Part shown: one piece after another, positions 29,046 through 36,491 of the stretch
How positions within the stretch are numbered: position 1 is the stretch's first letter
Layout of the letters: every line of letters begins with the position of its first letter
Assembly: GCF_000238315.3 (NCBI RefSeq)
Contig: NZ_CP011924.1
Coordinates: 970,501 to 1,034,500, forward strand
Direction: 5' to 3'
Origin: Pseudoalteromonas piscicida
Lineage (GTDB): Bacteria > Pseudomonadota > Gammaproteobacteria > Enterobacterales > Alteromonadaceae
DNA: 64,000 nucleotides
Translations under genes and position numbers: made by a program
The notes under the pieces: model-generated
Seen by the model: only the letters and a program-made list of their open reading frames with translations
What the model was told of the DNA's origin: nothing
The model's database searches: none

Positions 29046-29678
29046 GGTGCTGTGATTATATTTGTTTGCAAGAGCAAGTGCTCATTTAAGGTTATCTTTT
29101 AACTTATGCTAACTCTTTTGAGTAAAGGCAGCACATACTGCAACCCCAATGCTACAACCAAAAGCCGCACCTATTGCCACACTAAAGGAAAGAATGTTAA
29201 ATGTGACGCCAACCATAACACCTACTGTAGTTCCAATACCTGCGCCAACTGCAATACTTTTTCCAAGAAACTGACTGTCTAGCTTTTTAGGGGGAGATAT
29301 AGAAATAATCCTTTATTTTTTAATAACTTTAGGCGTGCAGAACAAACTAACAGTAAACTGTAACTCCTGCAATCACCTCATTCTACTTCATATTAGTACC
29401 AGATTAATCGAACATCCACCAACTTTTTTGTTAAAAAGTAGGGCTAGTTGTTCGTAGTGAGTAGATGACGCTCATAGGCATTTTCTTGACTATAAAAGAA
29501 AGTAAGCTTAGCTCCGGAAATGTACATTAGCTAAGTTATTGTATCCCCATACAAACCATAATCATATCTAACGCCCCCAACATTGATCCACATCATCCTC
29601 GCAAGACTAAAGTCTCATCAAAACTTGGCGGTTTTTTATCTATCTTTACTAAGTTCCAGCGAAACTGAGTAACTTATT
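29046..29678. other. Mostly noncoding gap with a start-less open frame and an inverted repeat
   Basis: On the minus strand 29312-29109 is an open frame of 67 codons encoding a Gly/Ala-rich, membrane-like stretch (IAVGAGIGTTVGVMVGV, then ICCSIG-type repeats ending FTQKS), but with no ATG, GTG or TTG at its 5' end; it is probably a decayed gene. At 29539-29554 is TTGTAT-CCCC-ATACAA, an inverted repeat with the same half-site as the operator at 24094, about 125 bases before the acyl-CoA synthetase gene. Confidence 0.4.
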
Positions 29679-31574
29679 ATGACAACAACAACCTATCAAC
29701 AGGCATATCAAACATTTTCCCAAGACCCAGAGGCATTTTGGCTTAAAGAAGCGGCACGGCTTGATTGGCATACGCCACCAAAAATCGGACATAACCAAGA
29801 CCAAGAGGGACTGAGTCATTGGTTTAGTGATGGCTTGATGAATACTAGTTATTTGGCACTCGACCATCATGTAAACCAAGGGAGAGCAGAGCAAACCGCG
29901 CTAATTTATGATTCGCCTGTGACGAATACAAAACGCAAAATTAGCTATCGAGAGTTGCTCTCTCAGGTGAGCCATTTTGCCGCTGGCTTAAATCAACTTG
30001 GTGTAAATGTAGGTGATAGGGTCGTAATTTATATGCCTATGGTGCCTGAAGCGGTCGTTGCTATGCTTGCTTGTGCGCGCGTGGGTGCTATTCATTCTGT
30101 GGTGTTTGGCGGCTTTGCACCTCATGAGCTTTTGGTGAGAATAGATGATGCTAAGCCAAAGCTAGTGATCAGCGCTTCTTGCGGAATTGAAATAGACCGC
30201 ATCATTGAATACAAACCTATGCTGGATGAAGCGCTCTCGTTGGCAAAGCATCAAGTGGAACATTGCATTGTGTTACAGCGTGAGGAGTACCAAGCGCAGA
30301 TTTCGTCGCCAAGGGACCTAGATTGGGCTGTGGTGGCAAACACGCCAGAATCCTTTGATGCCGTGCCGTTACCAAGCACCCATCCGCTTTATATTTTGTA
30401 TACCTCTGGCACCACAGGCACACCCAAAGGAGTAGTGCGAGAGCAGGGCGGTCACGCTGTGGCATTAAACTACAGTATGAAAACCGTTTACGGCATGGAG
30501 CCCGGTGAAGTGTTTTGGGCTGCATCCGACATTGGCTGGGTTGTGGGGCATTCTTATATTGTTTATGGCCCGCTGATTTATGGTTGCACCAGCGTATTAT
30601 ACGAAGGAAAACCGATTAAAACTCCAGATGCAGGGGCGTTTTGGCGAGTGGTCGAAGAATACCAAGTGGTTGCACTTTTTAGTGCTCCGACAGCATTTCG
30701 TGCCATAAAAAAAGAAGATCCGAGCGCAGCCCTCTTGGCTAACTACAACACCAGCAGTCTAAAAGCACTATTTTTAGCTGGTGAACGACTCGACCCTGCT
30801 ACCTACGACTGGCTACAGTCCACCACAAAGCTGCCGGTAATCGACCACTGGTGGCAAACGGAAACGGGCTGGGCAATTGCATCTAACCCAGTTGGAATTG
30901 AATTGATGCCTACAAAGGCGGGCAGTGCCACAGTTCCTACACCGGGCTATCAAGTTGAGATCCTTGATGTGGACGGCAGTCCATGTGAAGCCAATCAACA
31001 AGGTGTTGTTGCGGTTAAATTGCCACTTCCCCCTGGTTGTTTAACCACCATTTGGAATAATACAGCACGCTTTAAAGGCAGTTACTTATCACAATACCCC
31101 GGTTATTATCTCTCTGGTGGCGGCGGCTATTTTGATGGAGACGGCTATTTGTTTATTATGGGCCGCACCGATGACGTAATAAACGTAGCCGGGCATAGAC
31201 TGTCAACCGGTGAAATGGAAGAAATCGTCGCAGGTCACAATGCAATTGCAGAATGCGCCGTGTTTGGCGGTAAAGACGAGCTAAAAGGCCAAGTGCCTAT
31301 TGCCATGGTGGTACTGAAAGATGGCGTAAACACCACTGAAACGGCCATTGCCGAGGAAATAAGAAGCCTGATCCGCGAAAAAATCGGCGCGATTGCCTGT
31401 CTTAAAACCATTAAAGTGGTTGAGCGTTTACCCAAAACCCGTTCAGGTAAAATTCTTAGAAAGAACCTACGCCAGCTGGTAGACGGAGAAGACATTGTCG
31501 TGCCATCTACCATTGACGACCCCGCCATTATAGAAGAGTTAAAGCAATTGTGGGATGTGAGCCAGCACCAATAG
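29679..31574 (+). CDS. Propionyl-CoA/acetyl-CoA synthetase-like enzyme (PrpE type)
   Basis: 631 residues of the acyl-adenylating superfamily. YILYTSGTTGTPKGVVR is the P-loop-like motif, SDIGWVVGHSYIVYGPL and WWQTETGW the substrate region, GRTDDVINVAGHRLSTGEMEE the hinge, and TRSGKILRK near the end holds the acetylatable Lys. Overall it fits PrpE (propionyl-CoA synthetase) better than Acs, judged by length and the SHWFSDGLMNTSYLALD N-terminal region. No methylcitrate genes are nearby. Substrate uncertain between propionate and related short acids. Confidence 0.82.
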   Translation: MTTTTYQQAYQTFSQDPEAFWLKEAARLDWHTPPKIGHNQDQEGLSHWFSDGLMNTSYLALDHHVNQGRAEQTALIYDSPVTNTKRKISYRELLSQVSHFAAGLNQLGVNVGDRVVIYMPMVPEAVVAMLACARVGAIHSVVFGGFAPHELLVRIDDAKPKLVISASCGIEIDRIIEYKPMLDEALSLAKHQVEHCIVLQREEYQAQISSPRDLDWAVVANTPESFDAVPLPSTHPLYILYTSGTTGTPKGVVREQGGHAVALNYSMKTVYGMEPGEVFWAASDIGWVVGHSYIVYGPLIYGCTSVLYEGKPIKTPDAGAFWRVVEEYQVVALFSAPTAFRAIKKEDPSAALLANYNTSSLKALFLAGERLDPATYDWLQSTTKLPVIDHWWQTETGWAIASNPVGIELMPTKAGSATVPTPGYQVEILDVDGSPCEANQQGVVAVKLPLPPGCLTTIWNNTARFKGSYLSQYPGYYLSGGGGYFDGDGYLFIMGRTDDVINVAGHRLSTGEMEEIVAGHNAIAECAVFGGKDELKGQVPIAMVVLKDGVNTTETAIAEEIRSLIREKIGAIACLKTIKVVERLPKTRSGKILRKNLRQLVDGEDIVVPSTIDDPAIIEELKQLWDVSQHQ

Positions 31575-31626
31575 TTTTTGTGTGTTAGCCGGTTACCCCT
31601 AACGCTAAACGCGCATCAACATTAGT

Positions 31627-31704
31627 TAGGAGCGGGTTCACCCCGCGATTTTTTGGTGTGTCGTTCCTTCTAAAATCTGATGTCGCGATAAATCACAATC
31701 TACC
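31627..31704. repeat. REP-like palindromic unit A
   Basis: Core TTAGGAGCGGGTTCACCCC then GCGATT, with the hairpin GCGGG-TTCAC-CCCGC, and a second block GTCGCGATAAATCACAATC ending in CTACC. Same two-block layout as the units at 41.8-42.2 kb. Confidence 0.8.
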
Positions 31705-31863
31705 AGTTTTAGTCGCGATCTAGCGGTGCTGCTGAGCTATTAGAGTAACTTGTGTTAAGCGTGCAGCAATATTAGGTGGGAGATGTATGGACTCCTCCCC
31801 CTTAACGGGAGAGTACGGTATAAAGATATTGCAAAACACTTTTACCAAATAAGGAATCCATAC

Positions 31864-32895
31864 ATGACACAGTCTAATTTAATTGCTATCGACTTGGCAA
31901 AAAACATTTTCCAAGTAGCGCAGCTGAAAGGCAATAAACTCAAGTTTAATAAGCCAATGAAACGCGAACCTATGCTTGAGTTGCTAGCAAAAGCCGAGGG
32001 TTCAAAGGTCGTGATGGAAGCTTGTGGTAGCGCCCAGCACATTGCTCGCAAAGCGCTGTCGCTGGGGCACGATGTCATGTTGCTTCCCCCTAAATTTGTT
32101 AAAGCGTTTAGGCAAGGCCAAAAAACTGATGCAAATGATGTCCTCGCCATTGCCAGTGCAAGCCAAGCATATAACGTGAAGCCCTGTAAAATCATGACAG
32201 TTGAAGAGCAAACGTTGCAGTCATTGAGCCAAGCGAGAACCTTAGTAGATAAACAAAAGACTCAGCTTTCAAATCAAATACGTGGCTTGCTATTAGAGTT
32301 TGGTGTTGTCATTAATCAAGGCGATGCAGCGTTAACACAAGCGGTTCCAGATATTTTAGAAGATGCTGAAAATGCGCTCCCTATCGCATTAAAACAAGCA
32401 CTCGCGGTGAGTTACGAGCTATATAAAACACAATGTGCCGCTAAAGCACAACTACATAAACAAGTTGAAGCGATAACCAAGCAAAATGACAGTTGCCAGC
32501 GTTTAATGGCATTAGAAGGCGTTGGCCCAATTACCGCGATAGAGCTGTTATCATTTTTAGGCAATACTTCACAATTTAGTGATGCCAGAGGAGCGGCGGC
32601 ATGTGCAGGTGTTACACCGACCCAGCACTCATCAGGCGGAAAAGCCAAGATAGGTCATATCCCCAAAAGACGAGGCAATACATTAAGGAAAAACCTGTTT
32701 CTCGGTGCAAGAACGGTAGTCAGCAGGCTAAAACATAAAGAAGCGACCACAGAGAAAGAACGCTGGATAAAAAATCTACTCGCCAAGAAAAGCGTGAAAT
32801 GTGTTGCCATTGCATTGGCCAATAAAACGGTTAGAACCGCCTATGCCTTACTTAAAAACGGTTCAACATACGAGCCAAAAATCTTAGCGGCGTAG
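31864..32895 (+). CDS. IS110-family transposase/recombinase
   Basis: 343 residues from the ATG at 31864 (AAGGA 9-13 bases upstream). An in-frame ATG at 31783 lies on the first bases of the element and adds 27 unconserved residues. N-terminal RuvC-like DEDD domain: Asp10 (LIAIDLAKN), Glu52 (MEACGS), Asp89 and Asp92 (KTDANDVLAI). Then coiled-coil and C-terminal Tnp20-type domain (LMALEGVGPITAIELLSFLG; GVTPTQHSSGGK with Ser256/257 as candidate nucleophile). Moves the element by RNA-guided recombination, as shown for this superfamily. Confidence 0.9.
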   Translation: MTQSNLIAIDLAKNIFQVAQLKGNKLKFNKPMKREPMLELLAKAEGSKVVMEACGSAQHIARKALSLGHDVMLLPPKFVKAFRQGQKTDANDVLAIASASQAYNVKPCKIMTVEEQTLQSLSQARTLVDKQKTQLSNQIRGLLLEFGVVINQGDAALTQAVPDILEDAENALPIALKQALAVSYELYKTQCAAKAQLHKQVEAITKQNDSCQRLMALEGVGPITAIELLSFLGNTSQFSDARGAAACAGVTPTQHSSGGKAKIGHIPKRRGNTLRKNLFLGARTVVSRLKHKEATTEKERWIKNLLAKKSVKCVAIALANKTVRTAYALLKNGSTYEPKILAA

Positions 32896-33216
32896 CACTG
32901 AGTAACAGAAGAACAAATCAAGATAAACAGAACGTAAAAGCAGAAAGCATACTGAGATTACCCCCAGTATTGAACAAGCCAAGATAGAGCATTAAGCGGT
33001 GAGACCCACCCTTGAGAGCCTGTTAAACCGCAGGTGTATACAAATACCGCGTGGGAGAGAAGGCACAAGGGCGCGAATACATCAAAGAGGCCGAGGTAGC
33101 ACCTCATCAAGAGCCCGGATATAAGCACGCAATCACACTAATAATGCTAAAAGTGGCTTGTACAATTGGAGGAGTCCATATAAGCGGGTTCACCCCGCGA
33201 TCTTTTAATTGTGGTT
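32173..33216 (+). repeat. Tandem duplication, copy 1 (1044 bp)
   Basis: Runs from transposase codon 104 through the IS right end and 33 bases of REP flank to GTGGTT. The next 1044 bases repeat it. Differences found: A/G at 32199/33243 (silent), G/A at 32228/33272 (Ser to Asn) and T/C at 32775/33819 (silent). Confidence 0.93.
32896..33167 (+). ncRNA. Right-end noncoding region with putative bridge/seekRNA, copy 1
   Basis: About 270 bases without a gene between the transposase stop and the right inverted repeat, the position of the guide RNA in IS1111-group elements. Short stretches match the element's junctions. GTGGGAG (33051-33057) equals the left target. ATACATC (33077-33083) is the complement of the left element end (31782-31788). 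GAGCCCG (33111-33117) pairs with the right target CGGGTTC with one G-T wobble. ATATAAGC (33119-33126) equals the right element end (33178-33185). A GAGGT-AGC-ACCTC hairpin (33093-33105) separates the pairs. Exact RNA ends are not determined. Confidence 0.6.
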
Positions 33217-33939
33217 AACGTGAAGCCCTGTAAAATCATGACGGTTGAAGAGCAAACGTTGCAGTCATTGAACCAAGCGAGAACCTTAGTAGATAAACAA
33301 AAGACTCAGCTTTCAAATCAAATACGTGGCTTGCTATTAGAGTTTGGTGTTGTCATTAATCAAGGCGATGCAGCGTTAACACAAGCGGTTCCAGATATTT
33401 TAGAAGATGCTGAAAATGCGCTCCCTATCGCATTAAAACAAGCACTCGCGGTGAGTTACGAGCTATATAAAACACAATGTGCCGCTAAAGCACAACTACA
33501 TAAACAAGTTGAAGCGATAACCAAGCAAAATGACAGTTGCCAGCGTTTAATGGCATTAGAAGGCGTTGGCCCAATTACCGCGATAGAGCTGTTATCATTT
33601 TTAGGCAATACTTCACAATTTAGTGATGCCAGAGGAGCGGCGGCATGTGCAGGTGTTACACCGACCCAGCACTCATCAGGCGGAAAAGCCAAGATAGGTC
33701 ATATCCCCAAAAGACGAGGCAATACATTAAGGAAAAACCTGTTTCTCGGTGCAAGAACGGTAGTCAGCAGGCTAAAACATAAAGAAGCGACCACAGAGAA
33801 AGAACGCTGGATAAAAAACCTACTCGCCAAGAAAAGCGTGAAATGTGTTGCCATTGCATTGGCCAATAAAACGGTTAGAACCGCCTATGCCTTACTTAAA
33901 AACGGTTCAACATACGAGCCAAAAATCTTAGCGGCGTAG
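33217..33939 (+). pseudogene. Truncated IS110-family transposase (duplicate, N-terminus missing)
   Basis: Equals transposase residues 104/105-343 of the upstream copy with one substitution (Ser to Asn). An in-frame GTG at 33211 could start it, but the DEDD catalytic residues are absent, so it cannot cleave alone. It retains the C-terminal Ser-containing domain. Confidence 0.9.
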
Positions 33940-34211
33940 CACTGAGTAACAGAAGAACAAATCAAGATAAACAGAACGTAAAAGCAGAAAGCATACTGAG
34001 ATTACCCCCAGTATTGAACAAGCCAAGATAGAGCATTAAGCGGTGAGACCCACCCTTGAGAGCCTGTTAAACCGCAGGTGTATACAAATACCGCGTGGGA
34101 GAGAAGGCACAAGGGCGCGAATACATCAAAGAGGCCGAGGTAGCACCTCATCAAGAGCCCGGATATAAGCACGCAATCACACTAATAATGCTAAAAGTGG
34201 CTTGTACAATT
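33940..34211 (+). ncRNA. Right-end noncoding region with putative bridge/seekRNA, copy 2
   Basis: I see no difference from copy 1. The guide-like stretches lie 1044 bases further on (left-target match at 34095-34101, right-target match at 34155-34161). If transcribed it would give a second source of the same guide RNA without a full transposase gene in front. Confidence 0.5.
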
Positions 34212-34227
34212 GGAGGAGTCCATATAA

Positions 34228-34320
34228 GCGGGTTCACCCCGCGATCTTTTAATTGTGGTTCCCACTAAAATTTGATGTTGCGGTAAGTCACGAACAGCCA
34301 GTTTTAGTTACGTTCAGCTA
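34228..34320. repeat. Right part of the interrupted REP unit
   Basis: GCGGGTTCACCCCGCGATC, then a diverged second block GTTGCGGTAAGTCACGAAC. Together with TTAGGTGGGAG at 31773-31782 it rebuilds a full REP unit, so the IS inserted inside it. The first 33 bases also occur at 33184-33216 in copy 1. Confidence 0.75.
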
Positions 34321-34321
34321 T

Positions 34322-34346
34322 TGTCCGCAAACTGTCCGGTGTCCGT
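34322..34346 (+). promoter_or_regulatory. Cluster of TGTCCG half-sites (candidate enhancer)
   Basis: TGTCCGC (34322-34328), TGTCCGG (34333-34339) and TGTCCGT (34340-34346) are direct repeats 65-90 bases upstream of a sigma-54-like promoter. The same half-site forms a 7-bp inverted repeat at 34446-34465. These could bind the NtrC-type regulator encoded at 39137. Confidence 0.5.
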
Positions 34347-34409
34347 CCAATCCCCTTGAATAAAGCCGTTAAATATAATAAATGCTATATAAAACAGTAG
34401 TATAAATTC

Positions 34410-34424
34410 TGGCACACTACTTGT
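34410..34424 (+). promoter_or_regulatory. Sigma-54-type promoter of the efflux operon
   Basis: TGGCACACTACTTGT matches the -24/-12 consensus TGGCAC-N5-TTGC with correct spacing and one mismatch (GT for GC at -12). Transcription would start near 34436, 41 bases before the adaptor ATG. The operon encodes a sigma-54 activator, which supports the call. Confidence 0.6.
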
Positions 34425-34445
34425 AATTAGTTACTCATGATAATC

Positions 34446-34465
34446 GCGGACACCCACTTGTCCGC
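34446..34465. promoter_or_regulatory. Inverted repeat in the leader of the efflux operon
   Basis: GCGGACA-CCCACT-TGTCCGC, a perfect 7-bp inverted repeat ending 2 bases before the AGGAGG ribosome site (34468-34473). It may be a regulator site (same half-site as 34322-34346) or an mRNA hairpin near the start codon. Confidence 0.55.
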
Positions 34466-34476
34466 AAGGAGGTAGC

Positions 34477-35745
34477 ATGATTAAAGATACAAGTGTGCAA
34501 GACAAACAAATCGCAAAAAAGCGAACCATAAAAAAGCCGGTGATTGCGTTGTTGGCCGTTGGCATCACCTTAGCTGGATTAACCAGTACTTGGCCAAGCA
34601 TTAACACGATTCTGTCAGCAGAGCAGACCGTATCGCGCGAGCAAGTACGTCTCGCCACAGTAGTGAGAGGAGATATCAGCGAAGATATTCGCGTTGAAGG
34701 GCGTACGCTCGCTGCGAATAATCCAGACTTATACGCCATCGCATCGGGCACAGTAACACTCAATGTTAAACCCGGTGATGCCATCAAAGCGGGGCAAGCG
34801 TTGCTTAATATCGACAGTCCAGAGCTAACCAACCGTTTACTACAAGAAGAGGCGACATTTGAACGTTTACAAACGGAAGTTGAGCGCCAAAGGATCTCGA
34901 TTAAACAGCAGCTACTCGATACTGAACAACGCATGGAAATGGCGAAAGTAGACTTAGAAGCGGCAGAGCGGGAAATGGCACGCTCAAAACAAAGCATCGA
35001 AAAGCAAATTATCTCAAAACTAGAGCTTGAACAGTCAATGGTTGAACTTAAGCGCGCGCAGCTACAAGAGCGTCACGCCATCGATTCGCTAAAGCTTGAG
35101 CAAGAGCGACTTGCGTTTGAGCTAAAAAGTAGTGAGCTGAGCCTAACCAGACAACAGCATATTTTAGAAGAAGTGCAGCGTCAGGTAGCCGCTCTTAACA
35201 TTATTTCGCCGTTGTCAGGTATTGTTGGTACAGTGCATGTCCAGCAAAAGCAGTTTGTACAGCGAGATGCGGCATTAATCTCCTTGGTTGACCTTTCTGA
35301 GCTTGAGGTTGAAGCGCAAATACCAGAAATTTACGCCGACAATCTAGGTGTCGGCATGGCCGCTGAAGTATTTATCAATCAATACCAATATCACGCAAAG
35401 CTGGTCGCTATTTCCCCTGAAATCGAAGCAGGCCGTGTCAGTGCGCGAGTACGTTTTGATGAACAACCAAGCGGTCTTCGCCAAAACCAAAAGGTATCTA
35501 CAAGAATTATCCTGTCGCAAAAGCAAGACGTGCTCAAAGTAAGGCGTGGTGCATTTGTTGAAACCGGCGCTGGGCGTTTTACCTATGCGGTTGTCGGTGA
35601 GCAGGCTGATCAAACACCCATTCAGCTCGGTGTAAAAAGTATTTCTGAAGTTGAGATTATCGAGGGCCTGAATGAAGGACAAGAAATCGTGATCTCAAGT
35701 TTAGATCCGTTCAATAACAAAGCGCGAGTGTTACTCGGGAAGTAG
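34477..35745 (+). CDS. Periplasmic adaptor (HlyD/MacA family) of an ABC efflux system
   Basis: 422 residues. One N-terminal membrane helix (about 21-42), a split biotinyl-lipoyl domain (about 75-110 and 240-260: NVKPGDAIKAGQALLNIDSP; NIISPLSGIVGTVHV), a long coiled-coil hairpin between them (about 112-232, rich in Gln/Glu/Lys) and beta-barrel/membrane-proximal parts to the end. Links an inner-membrane ABC transporter to an outer-membrane channel. First gene of the operon; AGGAGG precedes the ATG. No TolC-like gene is present here. Confidence 0.87.
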   Translation: MIKDTSVQDKQIAKKRTIKKPVIALLAVGITLAGLTSTWPSINTILSAEQTVSREQVRLATVVRGDISEDIRVEGRTLAANNPDLYAIASGTVTLNVKPGDAIKAGQALLNIDSPELTNRLLQEEATFERLQTEVERQRISIKQQLLDTEQRMEMAKVDLEAAEREMARSKQSIEKQIISKLELEQSMVELKRAQLQERHAIDSLKLEQERLAFELKSSELSLTRQQHILEEVQRQVAALNIISPLSGIVGTVHVQQKQFVQRDAALISLVDLSELEVEAQIPEIYADNLGVGMAAEVFINQYQYHAKLVAISPEIEAGRVSARVRFDEQPSGLRQNQKVSTRIILSQKQDVLKVRRGAFVETGAGRFTYAVVGEQADQTPIQLGVKSISEVEIIEGLNEGQEIVISSLDPFNNKARVLLGK

Positions 35746-35786
35746 CTTCATCTTGCGTACCGAATAAGAATGAGAAGGAATAGACA

Positions 35787-36482
35787 ATGTTAAAAATGAA
35801 TGAAGTAAGCAAAATCTATCGCACAGATATGATTGAGACCCATGCACTCAGCAATGTCAATTTAACCATTGAAGAAGGGGAGTTTATTGCGGTCACAGGC
35901 CCGTCAGGATCAGGCAAAACGACCTTTTTGAACATTGCCGGTTTGTTAGAGCGTTTTGAGCGCGGTGACTATTTTCTAGATGGTGAAAACGTTGCCAATC
36001 TTAACGATAAAAAGCTATCACAACTACGAAACGAAAAAATTGGCTTTATCTTCCAAGGCTTTAATCTTATCAGCGACTTATCTTTATATGACAACGTTGA
36101 AGTTCCCCTTATTTTTAGGGGAATAAAAGCCAGTGAGCGTAAAAAGCGCATTGAGGAAGCGCTTGAACTCGTTGGGCTTGCAAGCCGAATGAAGCACTAT
36201 CCGGCACAGTTGAGTGGTGGGCAGCAGCAGCGTGTGGCTATTGCCAGAGCGCTGGCGGGGAAACCGCGCTTCCTTTTAGCGGATGAACCAACGGGTAATT
36301 TAGACAGCTTAATGGCAAGGCAAGTGATGGATTTATTACAAGAAGTGAATCAGGCGGGCACCACATTGATTATGGTAACCCATGACAATGAGCTGGCTCG
36401 AAGAGCGGGTCGTAATATCCAAATTCTTGATGGTGAGTTAACCGACATCACTAAATCTCAGTTAACCGAATTGGCAGTGTAG
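35787..36482 (+). CDS. ABC transporter ATP-binding protein (LolD/MacB type)
   Basis: 231 residues. Walker A GPSGSGKTT, signature LSGGQQQRVAIARAL, Walker B FLLADEPTGNLD and H-loop VTHD. The LADEPTGNLDS pattern is typical of the ATPases that drive FtsX-like permeases. It serves the two permeases encoded next. Confidence 0.92.
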   Translation: MLKMNEVSKIYRTDMIETHALSNVNLTIEEGEFIAVTGPSGSGKTTFLNIAGLLERFERGDYFLDGENVANLNDKKLSQLRNEKIGFIFQGFNLISDLSLYDNVEVPLIFRGIKASERKKRIEEALELVGLASRMKHYPAQLSGGQQQRVAIARALAGKPRFLLADEPTGNLDSLMARQVMDLLQEVNQAGTTLIMVTHDNELARRAGRNIQILDGELTDITKSQLTELAV

Positions 36483-36491
36483 GAGCAAGCA

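Larger units (their letters stand above)
31783..33183 (+). mobile_element. IS110-superfamily (IS1111-type) insertion sequence
   Basis: About 1.4 kb, holding one transposase gene and a ~270-base noncoding right end. Subterminal inverted repeats ATGGACTCCTCC (31787-31798) and its complement (33168-33179) fit the IS1111 group, whose members have such repeats while IS110 proper does not. The flanks join into one REP sequence: left ...TTAGGTGGGAG, right CGGGTTCACCCCGCGATC, with one G shared. No target duplication is seen, as usual for this family. Confidence 0.85.
33217..34260 (+). repeat. Tandem duplication, copy 2 (1044 bp)
   Basis: Directly abuts copy 1. The novel joint is GTGGTT/AACGTG at 33216/33217, with at most one or two bases of microhomology. 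After copy 2 the sequence goes on as CCCACTAAAA, the original right flank. It contains a second right inverted repeat at 34212-34223. Confidence 0.93.

Noticed and set aside
31783..31863. Transposase start at the ATG at the very end of the IS
   Set aside because: No ribosome site there and the 27 extra residues are not transposase-like; the ATG at 31864 has AAGGA upstream.
32412..32648. 78-codon minus-strand frame inside the transposase, repeated at 33456-33692
   Set aside because: Appears twice only because the DNA is duplicated; antisense to a conserved transposase domain.
31575..34300. Composite transposon or integron carrying the efflux operon
   Set aside because: Only one IS plus its partial duplicate on one side; no second IS, integrase or attachment site beyond the efflux genes.
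34431..34997. 188-codon minus-strand open frame opposite the adaptor gene
   Set aside because: Ser/Cys/Arg-rich composition typical of an antisense shadow; the plus-strand adaptor has a ribosome site, domains and operon context.
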